Origin: Candidatus Peregrinibacteria bacterium
GTDB lineage: Bacteria > Patescibacteriota > Gracilibacteria > Peribacterales > Peribacteraceae
Length of the DNA stretch: 50,291 bases
Assembly: GCA_018648865.1 (NCBI GenBank)
Contig: JABGQH010000003.1
Span: 1 to 50,291 of the forward strand
Direction: 5' to 3'
Below, in pieces: positions 27,046 through 33,897 of the stretch. Position numbers and translations under genes: made by a program. Every line of letters begins with the position of its first letter. Position 1 is the stretch's first letter. The notes under the pieces are model-generated. The model was not told the origin of the DNA. It worked only from the letters and a program-made list of their open reading frames with translations, and ran no database searches.

Positions 27046-28041
27046 CTAATCCATTGAAAATTCTCCTACCAAATTCTTTTCCATTATTTCTTTTAATTTC
27101 TTTTGTGTTTTTGCCTGCTTAAGTGCCCACATTAGTTTTACTACAGTACATTCAAAAGTCATATCCATTCCAGAGATTATTCCCAGTTCCTCCATCATCA
27201 TTTGTTTGCGATATTTATGTAAATCTACAGTTCCTCGCAAAGATTGAGATGTAACTACAATAGGAATGTTTCTTTCGGTTACTCTTCTTATCCAAGGGAA
27301 TAATGAATCTGGCAACATTCCAGATCCATATGACCTTAATATAATTCCATGTGGATCCGATTTAAGCATTGCATCTAAGTATGATTCATTTAAACCAGGG
27401 TGCATTGTAAGAAGTAATATGTTTGGATCAAACGATGGATTGCACACCAAGGATCTTTTCCTGCGAACTATGCGATGGTCACTCAAATTAACCTCTGTTG
27501 TAAATTCTGCCAGTGGCAATACTTTTGGACTATCAAAAGTACGCAAAAATGAATGATCTACCTTCTTAGATCTAGAGCCACGAAGTATATGAGGTCCCAG
27601 AACAATACAAACTTCAGCAATATCTAATTGAGCAGCACGTATTGCAAATATCAAATTCATTCGACCATCTCCAGCTAAATCATTTATTGGAAGCAGCGCC
27701 CCAGTTAATACAATAGGTTTACTTAAACCCTGCAATGCAAAACTTAATGCAGCAGCTGTGTAACTCATTGTATTTGTACCGTGGACAATCACAAATCCTT
27801 CAAATTGGTCATAAAGCTTTTTAATCATCTGCGCTATCTCTACCCAATGCTCTGGAGTTATGTCTGATGATCCAACATTAGTAATCGAATAAAATGTTAG
27901 GGATACATCTCGTTGAAGTTCAGGCAAAAGCCTATGAATCTCTGTGAGAGATTCAATTGGTTCTATCCTCCCCGTTTTCTTGTTCATTTGCATTCCTATG
28001 GAACCGCCGACGTAGAGTAGTGCAATCTTAGGTCGAGCCAC
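27046..28041 (-). CDS. ansA: Type I L-asparaginase family protein, altered catalytic residues
   Basis: The fold and motifs match cytoplasmic L-asparaginase I (331 residues): an N-terminal YVGGSIGM, then VHGTNTMSYTAAALSFALQG, GALLP, a GSRSKK lysine segment, and C-terminal helices. In active enzymes the first motif reads GGT (nucleophile Thr) and the second GTDT (catalytic Thr-Asp). Here these are Ser14 and Asn90, both confirmed in the DNA, while Thr89 and Lys159/160 remain. Activity may be weak, altered or absent. The start is a GTG, 6 nt after TGC-TAAGCT. It could still act on asparagine or a related amide. Fold assignment is secure; function is uncertain. Confidence 0.85.
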   Translation of the reverse strand: MARPKIALLYVGGSIGMQMNKKTGRIEPIESLTEIHRLLPELQRDVSLTFYSITNVGSSDITPEHWVEIAQMIKKLYDQFEGFVIVHGTNTMSYTAAALSFALQGLSKPIVLTGALLPINDLAGDGRMNLIFAIRAAQLDIAEVCIVLGPHILRGSRSKKVDHSFLRTFDSPKVLPLAEFTTEVNLSDHRIVRRKRSLVCNPSFDPNILLLTMHPGLNESYLDAMLKSDPHGIILRSYGSGMLPDSLFPWIRRVTERNIPIVVTSQSLRGTVDLHKYRKQMMMEELGIISGMDMTFECTVVKLMWALKQAKTQKKLKEIMEKNLVGEFSMD

Positions 28042-28171
28042 GGCACAAGCTTAGCAGCTAGAGAAGTTTTGAGCTATGAGTTATGAGTTATGAGTTGTTA
28101 TCAATAATCGTAATATTTGATGTATTACAAAAAATAATTTATATATTTAAAATATATTTTGTACTCATATC

Positions 28172-28759
28172 TCAAAACTCAAGACCCATAACTGTCTCTA
28201 CTTCTTCAATTGTTTCATCCAATTCTCCTTCTCTATTAATTATTTGAAAATCACATTCAGTGGCATATGTAAGTTCTTGTTCCATGCTTGCAATTCTACG
28301 AGCTAGTTCTTGTTCAGAAATTGGAGCCCTATTTGTAATACGAGTAATTAGCTGACCCTTGTCATCTGGCAAAATAAATATAGATTTGAGAACATAAGGA
28401 GCCTGCTCACCGCGAAATAGCTCATGGGATTTTATGCTATCAAACCCTTGTACATCTACTTCTCTTATTACTATTTTACCTTCTTCAATTGGAGGAATAA
28501 TTTCCTCTATCAAAGTACCATACCTAGCACCACCATGAACGACTGCCCATTCTAAAATCTTTCCATCTTTCTGCATTTGATCAAACTCCTCATCCGTTAC
28601 AAAGTGATACAAGTCATTCCCCTCCCCTTGCCTTTGTTGTCTTGTAGTTGCAGATTTTGGGAAATGTAATTCTGGGTTCCTTTCGCGCAATGTATTTAGT
28701 ATTACGCTCTTTCCAACTCCACTTGGACCGATAATAAGGATTAGTTTTCCCTGATTCAT
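28172..28759 (-). CDS. gmk: Guanylate kinase
   Basis: Phosphorylates GMP to GDP using ATP. The P-loop is GPSGVGKS (residues 11-18). The GMP-binding segment SATTRQQRQGEGNDLYHFVT follows at about 36-55, and EVDVQGF, corresponding to the usual DVQG segment, at about 112. The length of 195 is normal. The ATG at 28759 follows a TACAAT box by 6 nt. It stands alone on the minus strand, divergent from the ncRNA described next. Confidence 0.96.
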   Translation of the reverse strand: MNQGKLILIIGPSGVGKSVILNTLRERNPELHFPKSATTRQQRQGEGNDLYHFVTDEEFDQMQKDGKILEWAVVHGGARYGTLIEEIIPPIEEGKIVIREVDVQGFDSIKSHELFRGEQAPYVLKSIFILPDDKGQLITRITNRAPISEQELARRIASMEQELTYATECDFQIINREGELDETIEEVETVMGLEF

Positions 28760-28784
28760 AATAAGATTGTACTAAATTGCAGGA

Positions 28785-28813
28785 TTGCATGCGAGCCGTA
28801 ATTAAGGTATAAT
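28785..28813 (+). promoter_or_regulatory. Promoter TTGCAT-N17-TATAAT for the ncRNA
   Basis: A -35-like TTGCAT (28785-28790) is separated by 17 nt from a perfect -10 TATAAT (28808-28813). The predicted start of transcription is about 28820. No convincing protein frame follows. Confidence 0.7.
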
Positions 28814-28819
28814 AATTTG

Positions 28820-29256
28820 ATTTGTTCTTTTTAAATCTTTGTCCCTTAAACGTAGAGAGAGGCGAGGAGTGACGCCGTAAAAGCACGGTGCAAATGGTTT
28901 TTAACTCTTTGTATCCATGTAGTTACGGTCCATATCCTGGGCGAAGCCCAGGACACTCACTTCTGTGGGTTTTCAGCCACTCCTCACCCCTCCCTACTTG
29001 CGAATTCACCACTCGCGTTAATACAAAAATACATAGTCTCCTCATTAGACGTTAAACAAGAGACCTGATGTCCTGGTTACGGACTAAATACAAAAATAAA
29101 AAAGGCGGTACGCCATTCTCGTACCAAGTGGTAGGGATTAGCAATTGGTAATTGCAGCTCATTAATTAGTATTTCATTTATGAAATGCTTAATGGGATAG
29201 CCGGGTATCTACTGGTGACGATCTTTGATCGCTACCAGCTGGGTGCCCGGTTTTTT
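28820..29256 (+). ncRNA. Candidate structured noncoding RNA (~437 nt), class unknown
   Basis: The element has a good promoter (28785-28813) and a strong terminator (29201-29256). Between them several stems are visible. A closing stem pairs GAGGAGTG (28864-28871) with CACTCCTC (28978-28985) and extends outward with mismatches. An 8-bp GAA-loop hairpin TCCTGGGC/GCCCAGGA lies at 28935-28953. Others are GGTACG/CGTACC (29107-29125), GCAATT/AATTGC (29141-29155), and a long AT hairpin at 29160-29194 (CATTAA, ATTTCAT/ATGAAAT, TTAATG). I compared it mentally with tmRNA, RNase P RNA, SRP RNA, 6S RNA and common riboswitches and could not match it. A 53-codon frame at 28894 has no coding character. Start and end are predictions. 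Confidence 0.65.
29201..29256 (+). terminator. Rho-independent terminator of the ncRNA
   Basis: The outer stem CCGGGTA/TGCCCGG (one G-U) encloses inner stems CTGGT/ACCAG and CGATC/GATCG, followed by six T residues (29251-29256). The T-run is on the plus strand, so it ends a rightward transcript. The only rightward transcript here is the ncRNA. Confidence 0.8.
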
Positions 29257-29416
29257 AAATTAAATATAAAAATAATCTCAAATTATGAATTGGTAGATGA
29301 GGGATATTTTGAATTTTGTAGGTAAAACGATTAGAATCGGTAAATTGTGTGGAAGTTGGATTTTAAGAACTTGAGATGAAGAATCTAAACTATGTAATAT
29401 GAGCTCAAATAAAATA

Positions 29417-30040
29417 TTATGGAATAATCTTACATATAGAATTTTCTACAACAATTGCTTGGTCATCATTGAGTAAAATAGTTTTATAATCAGTGGTGTC
29501 GTAATATTGCTTAATTGAATTAGCTCTGTCCTTAAAGTCAGCGTCATCCCAATGTGGGATAACTACAAAGTCACACAAATGTAATCCACTATCAATCATT
29601 TCATATGTTGGTGAATCGGCTTCATGAAATGTTTTAATAGTTGGTCCAGCAACGATTGCTCCTGCACTTCCACCTCCATAAACAATTCCTGATTGTATTA
29701 ATTCTTTTAAATGTTTATCGAGTTCAGTTATTTTTAATAGATAGCGAATATAATAAGTATTTCCACCACCAATCCAAATAACATCAAAATCCTTTAGCTT
29801 GCCTACAATTGCATCACCATTGTTAATGTATTCATGAATATCAATAAGTTCTATTTGCATACCGAGATTCATGAGTGCAGAACGAGTATCGTATACAAAA
29901 CCCTTATTCTCTTCTTTGTGCAAATCTGATGCATTTTCTATTAATGCAAATCTGATACTACCTAATTCTTTACCAACTAGTGCCTTAAAATAAGGCAGCT
30001 GTTCATTGTTTATATTTTTGGATGATAGAAATAACTTCAT
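29417..30040 (-). CDS. Peptidase S51 (dipeptidase E-like)
   Basis: A serine peptidase of the class I glutamine-amidotransferase-like fold. The nucleophile elbow is GGGSAGAIVAG, preceded by IWIGGGNTYYIRYLL, both typical of S51 (PepE releases N-terminal Asp dipeptides). A downstream HWDD segment supplies a likely catalytic His. I prefer the ATG at 30040 (MKLFLSSKNINN), 7 nt after a TACAAT box, over the longer start at 30082, giving 207 residues. The substrate may be Asp-dipeptides or another peptide, for example in cyanophycin-like degradation, which cannot be told here. Confidence 0.88.
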   Translation of the reverse strand: MKLFLSSKNINNEQLPYFKALVGKELGSIRFALIENASDLHKEENKGFVYDTRSALMNLGMQIELIDIHEYINNGDAIVGKLKDFDVIWIGGGNTYYIRYLLKITELDKHLKELIQSGIVYGGGSAGAIVAGPTIKTFHEADSPTYEMIDSGLHLCDFVVIPHWDDADFKDRANSIKQYYDTTDYKTILLNDDQAIVVENSICKIIP

Positions 30041-30122
30041 AAGCAGGATTGTATATCCTGATCTATAAAAGTTCGACCTCATAGGCTTGCCATAAGAGAA
30101 CGAACGTAGTGAGTGAATCGAA

Positions 30123-30199
30123 TGGTGGAGCTAGCGAGAGTCGAACTCGCGACTTCTTGCATGCCATGCAAGCGCTCTGGCCAACTGAGCTATAGCCCC
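30123..30199 (-). tRNA. tRNA-Ala (anticodon GGC), CCA encoded
   Basis: On the minus strand the cloverleaf begins GGGGCTATAGCTCAG. The anticodon arm is CTTGC-ATGGCAT-GCAAG, the T-arm contains GAGTTCGACTC, and the acceptor end is TAGCTCC-A-CCA. The anticodon GGC reads GCC/GCU. The CCA is in the gene. Confidence 0.95.
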
Positions 30200-30320
30200 A
30201 AAGCTGAATTGCAGATGAGTAAGGAACGAAGTGACGAAATGAATCGCAAGATACTTTGTCCTCCGAAGTTACGCCGTAGGCGGACGAAGGAGGGCTATGA
30301 AACTAATCAATTATTTATAT

Positions 30321-30398
30321 TGGTGCGCCCGGCAGGATTTGAACCTACGATCTCCTGGACCGCAACCAGGCGCTCTATCCAGACTGAGCTACGGGCGC
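30321..30398 (-). tRNA. tRNA-Arg (anticodon GCG), CCA encoded
   Basis: On the minus strand the gene begins GCGCCCGTAGCTCAG. The anticodon arm is CCTGG-TTGCGGT-CCAGG, the T-arm contains GTAGGTTCAAATCCTGC, and the end is GGGCGC-A-CCA. The anticodon is GCG, reading CGC/CGU, instead of the common ACG that TadA edits to ICG. The fold is complete, so it is a real Arg tRNA with an unusual anticodon. Confidence 0.93.
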
Positions 30399-30496
30399 AA
30401 AAGTAATAAATAACTCGCAAAGCGTAGCATTACACAGAGCCTTATTCTAGAAGTCGTGTTATATTTTCCCTCAATTTATGCTACGTTCTTCTTAAT

Positions 30497-31183
30497 ATGC
30501 TTAATCCATTACGTACTAATCACAAAGACTCAATCCTAATAGCCTCTAAAAAAGAGCAACACGAAGCCATAGAAAGCCTGATCCAACAGGGTTCTATGAA
30601 AAATGGTTATTACTTACTACTAATGATTGCAACTGCAATTGTTACACCTGGGCTACTTATGAATAATGTAGCTGTAATAATTGGAGGGATGATTTTAGCC
30701 CCATTGATGATTCCTTTATTGTCGATTTCACTTTCACTGGTATCTGGTAGCTTGCATGGTCTACTAAGATCATTAAGGATTCTTGCGATTTCCATAATAC
30801 TAACGTTATCACTTTCTGCGATACTCACATTAGCTCTTTCTCAATACGATGTTATCACTTGGATACCTGAACAAATAACTCCAGGTGTATATATATTCAT
30901 CGCATTCTGTTCTGGTCTTGCTGGAGCTTTTGCTTGGGTAAAAAAGAATCTTTCTTCCTCTGCTGCTGGTGTTGCAATCGCCGTCTCATTACTCCCACCA
31001 CTTTGTGCTTCTGGTATTGGTATGGCTCTAGGCCAGTTTGTTCTTGTTCGTAATTCTCTTGTAATCTTTGGTGCTAATCTTGTTGGAATATGTATGGCTG
31101 GATTTATAGTATTCTGGATGCTTGGATTCTTAAATTCAGGTAGAACAGAAGAAAAAGAGATAGAGAAAACCGAGCAGGCTTAA
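30497..31183 (+). CDS. DUF389 (TIGR00341-like) membrane protein
   Basis: 228 residues, with a short cytoplasmic start and about five or six membrane helices. The family signature NNVAVIIGGMILAPLMIPLL appears near residues 55-75, and SSSAAGVAIAVSLLPPLCAS around 155-175. DUF389 proteins are widespread multi-span proteins of uncertain role. The ATG at 30497 follows an extended -10 box (TGC-TACGTT) by 9 nt. The C-terminus is charged (RTEEKEIEKTEQA). Upstream are two minus-strand tRNAs; downstream is purE. Confidence 0.92.
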   Translation: MLNPLRTNHKDSILIASKKEQHEAIESLIQQGSMKNGYYLLLMIATAIVTPGLLMNNVAVIIGGMILAPLMIPLLSISLSLVSGSLHGLLRSLRILAISIILTLSLSAILTLALSQYDVITWIPEQITPGVYIFIAFCSGLAGAFAWVKKNLSSSAAGVAIAVSLLPPLCASGIGMALGQFVLVRNSLVIFGANLVGICMAGFIVFWMLGFLNSGRTEEKEIEKTEQA

Positions 31184-31250
31184 TTGCCAAATTATTAAAT
31201 AAAATAGTAACCCTATTTTAAAAAAATCCACACTGCTATACACTTGAACT

Positions 31251-31697
31251 ATGAAAACTACACTCCTACTTGGCTCTAAGTCAGATACAGAATTTGCAGA
31301 AAAGATTGGAAAAGTTCTAGATGAATTTGAAATTCCTTGGGAGATAATCGTTGCATCTGCACACAAGGTGCCAGAAAAAGTAGCGCAGATTGTAGATGAA
31401 CTAAATAAAGAAACACCGCAAGTAGTTATTACTATTGCTGGAATGAGCAATGGTCTTGGTGGAGTAGTAGCAGGAGGATGCGTACATCCAGTAATCACCT
31501 GCCCTCCTCATGAATCCTTAGAAGAATACATGGTAGATGTTCACTCTAGCCTGCGTATGCCGTCTGACGTGCCTGTAATGACAGTACTCAATTATAAAAA
31601 TGCTGCAATTGCTGCTGCAAAGATTCTTGCAGAGAGTAACCCCGATCTCCAAGAAAGAGTTCAAAGGAGAATTGAAGCAGTAAAAGCAAAATACTAG
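31251..31697 (+). CDS. purE: Phosphoribosylaminoimidazole carboxylase PurE, class II type
   Basis: PurE acts on aminoimidazole ribotide in purine synthesis. The sequence begins LLLGSKSD and has SAHK (residues about 42-45) and AGMSNGLGGVVAGG. In class I (N5-CAIR mutase) the matching segments are SAHRTP and GAGGAAHLPGM. SAHK together with AG-x-SN-(G/A)L, PVITCPP and SSLRMPS is the class II pattern known from metazoan PAICS and some bacteria, where CO2 is used directly. An extended -10 (TGC-TATACA) ends 8 nt before the ATG. The class call is inferred from motifs, not tested. PurM is encoded elsewhere in the window. Confidence 0.9.
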   Translation: MKTTLLLGSKSDTEFAEKIGKVLDEFEIPWEIIVASAHKVPEKVAQIVDELNKETPQVVITIAGMSNGLGGVVAGGCVHPVITCPPHESLEEYMVDVHSSLRMPSDVPVMTVLNYKNAAIAAAKILAESNPDLQERVQRRIEAVKAKY

Positions 31698-31757
31698 AAC
31701 CATTTATGAATTCAGCATGAACCCATAACTCATAATCCATAACTCAGAACTTTAACA

Positions 31758-32306
31758 ATGGAACTAACAATCGAGGAGCTCCAAAATAAACTTAAGGCAT
31801 GGAAAGGGTGTGAATTAGCAAAGAACTCTAATCCTGTACTAGGAGAAGGAAATCCAAAAGCAGAAATAATGTTTATAGGGGAAGCCCCAGGGCAAAAGGA
31901 AGACGAACAAGGCAGGCCTTTTGTAGGCTCTGCAGGAAAATTATTAAATGAATTGATAGAATCTATTGGACTAAAGCGTGAGGATGTTTATATATCTAAC
32001 GTTGTTAAATATCGACCACCAGAAAACAGAGATCCAACTGATGAAGAGAAAGCCCAATGTATGCCGTGGTTAAAAATGGAGATTTTAATAATTAAGCCAA
32101 AAGTTATTGTTCCACTTGGCCGGCACGCTCTTGGACACTTTTTCCCAAAGCTTGCTATAAGCAAAGCACACGGGTTACCACAAAAAGTAAGTGATAAATT
32201 AACTATATTCCCTATATATCATCCTGCAGCAGCTCTACATAATGGAAACATTAGACAGCCACTATTTGATGATTTTGCAGCATTAAAGAAATACTTAGAG
32301 ACCTAA
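31758..32306 (+). CDS. Uracil-DNA glycosylase, family 4/5-like
   Basis: Removes uracil from DNA. The active-site motif is GEAPGQKEDEQGRPFVGSAG (residues 35-54), and the C-terminal YHPAAAL supplies the conserved His. Family 4 enzymes normally hold a 4Fe-4S cluster on four Cys, two in an N-terminal C-x2-C. Here that region reads AWKGCELAK with a single Cys, and one further Cys (AQC) precedes the helix before the LGRHAL segment. The cluster may therefore be lost or changed. Length 182. It lies 60 nt after purE on the same strand, separated by a spacer with repeated CATAACTC words. Confidence 0.88.
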   Translation: MELTIEELQNKLKAWKGCELAKNSNPVLGEGNPKAEIMFIGEAPGQKEDEQGRPFVGSAGKLLNELIESIGLKREDVYISNVVKYRPPENRDPTDEEKAQCMPWLKMEILIIKPKVIVPLGRHALGHFFPKLAISKAHGLPQKVSDKLTIFPIYHPAAALHNGNIRQPLFDDFAALKKYLET

Positions 32307-32308
32307 AA

Positions 32309-32671
32309 TTAATGGTCCAAAGCAAGCTCTATAAATATAAACACACCTAGAATCATTGGTGTTATCCACCAATTAAGCAGATTTAGCAGATGGAATATTA
32401 GTATTACATCTACTGCACATCCTAATAAAAATCCTTGTCGCAAAGATATAGATAGTAATTTTCCTCTATCCCATGCATGTATAGGGATCACTCGCCACAT
32501 TGCATATAACAACAGCGCTCCTAGTGTACTAACAGCAAGAAAAATACTTATGAAGAATACTGGCACAGCCTGCGCTGGTGCGGTTAAAGGACTTACTCGC
32601 ATAAGAACAATAATCAAAGATGTAACAGATAGCAGTGCCGACAAACTGATCCCAAACAAAAGAGAGTTCAC
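32309..32671 (-). CDS. Small four-helix membrane protein (120 aa)
   Basis: Four hydrophobic helices are visible at about residues 4-24, 35-62, 78-100 and 102-117. A conserved-looking cytoplasmic segment (RVIPIHAWDRGKLLSISLRQG) lies between the second and third. The start is a GTG, 7 nt after a TACAAT box (32684-32679), so leaderless. The gene is convergent with the UDG gene (2-nt gap) and divergent from pheS. Family not recognised. Confidence 0.72.
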   Translation of the reverse strand: MNSLLFGISLSALLSVTSLIIVLMRVSPLTAPAQAVPVFFISIFLAVSTLGALLLYAMWRVIPIHAWDRGKLLSISLRQGFLLGCAVDVILIFHLLNLLNWWITPMILGVFIFIELALDH

Positions 32672-32714
32672 AACCTTTATTGTAATGAAAGAATAGAGAG
32701 GTACAATACAATAG

Positions 32715-33725
32715 ATGATTGATACAAAACCTTACATAGAGAAAATTAGTGCAGCCAAAACTGTAACTGAGCTAGGAAACATAACTCAGGAGCTATTTGG
32801 AAGAAAGAACGGAGTAATAACTCTTGCAATGAGAGAACTAAAATCACTTCCTGATAAAGATAAAAAGTCTCATGCTAAATCATTAAATACTGCAAAAGCT
32901 GAATTAAATACTGCAATAGATGAAAAAAAAGCTGAACTTACAGGAGCATCAGGAGACACTCTTAAGAATACAGATAACATAGATGTAACTCTTAATCTAC
33001 CGCAGGAGGAGCGTGGGCACCTACATTTGATTCCATCATTTATAGAAAAAGTAGAAGAAGTATTTGGTCGAATGGGATTCGATACAGCTTCTGGTCCAGA
33101 AATTGAGAATGAGGAACTAAATTTTGATTTACTTAATTTTCCAAAAGATCACGCTGCCAGAGACGCTCAAGATGTTTTCTTTATAGAAAGTGATGCACCA
33201 GAAGATAATAAATTACTGCTTCGTGCACATACATCCCCTGTGCAAATTAGATATATGCGAGAACACAAGCCTCCATTCCGAGCGATCTTCCCTGGAAAGG
33301 TATACAGGAAGGACGCTGACGCAACACATTCCCCAATGTTCCATCAATTTGAGGGTTTAATGATTGGTAAAGATATAACACTCGCAAATATGAAAGCTGT
33401 TATGACTACCGCTATACGGGAGCTAGTTTCAGAAGACGTTGAATTCCGCTTTCGTACTGCTTACTTCCCTTTCGTAGAACCAGGGTTAGAACTAGATATG
33501 CGATGGAGAGGAGAAGATGAATCTAGCCGAGAGGGCAAATGGATGGAGGTTGTTGGATGTGGAATGACTCATCCAAATGTTCTTAGAAATGTGAATATTG
33601 ACCCAGAAATATGGCAGGGCTTCGCATTTGGATTTGGAGTAGAGAGGATGCTAATGATTAAGCATCAGATAACAGATCTACGCCTATTCTTTCAAAACGA
33701 TCTAAGGTTCTTAAGGCAGTTTTAA
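32715..33725 (+). CDS. pheS: Phenylalanine-tRNA ligase alpha subunit
   Basis: Class II aminoacyl-tRNA synthetase catalytic chain. An N-terminal coiled-coil arm (about residues 10-85) precedes the core. Motif 2-like segments are LRAHTSPVQIRYM and ATHSPMFHQFEGLMIGKDIT; the ATP-binding GFAFGFGVERMLMIKHQITD is motif 3. The length of 336 is typical. A TACAAT box lies 7 nt before the ATG. No pheT (beta subunit) follows: the next gene is the large convergent surface protein. The beta subunit must be elsewhere or unlinked. Confidence 0.96.
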   Translation: MIDTKPYIEKISAAKTVTELGNITQELFGRKNGVITLAMRELKSLPDKDKKSHAKSLNTAKAELNTAIDEKKAELTGASGDTLKNTDNIDVTLNLPQEERGHLHLIPSFIEKVEEVFGRMGFDTASGPEIENEELNFDLLNFPKDHAARDAQDVFFIESDAPEDNKLLLRAHTSPVQIRYMREHKPPFRAIFPGKVYRKDADATHSPMFHQFEGLMIGKDITLANMKAVMTTAIRELVSEDVEFRFRTAYFPFVEPGLELDMRWRGEDESSREGKWMEVVGCGMTHPNVLRNVNIDPEIWQGFAFGFGVERMLMIKHQITDLRLFFQNDLRFLRQF

Positions 33726-33770
33726 TAATTGAGCAAGATTTTTGATCATGTATAATTTTTTTATACATAA

Positions 33771-33810
33771 AAAAACCACCATCCCATGCAAAGATGAGGA
33801 TGGCGGTTTT
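33771..33810 (-). terminator. Terminator of the giant surface-protein gene
   Basis: The hairpin AAAACCACCATCC/GGATGGCGGTTTT (one mismatch) is followed on the minus strand by seven T residues. It lies 88 nt past the stop of the giant gene and may also end pheS weakly on the plus strand (T4 only). Confidence 0.75.
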
Positions 33811-33897
33811 GGCTCATTAATTGAGCTTAAGGTTTCTTTCATAAGATCTGTGTTAGAGCCGGAGGAATGGAATCCTATAGCTCTTCAAAATCTTCTA

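Noticed and set aside
28894-29055. A 53-codon frame inside the candidate ncRNA
   Set aside because: Its residues look random, it has no promoter at the start-codon distance used by other genes here, and it runs through predicted stems.
28785-29256. Riboswitch controlling the downstream gene
   Set aside because: The next gene (29417-30040) is on the opposite strand, so a rightward RNA cannot act as its leader.
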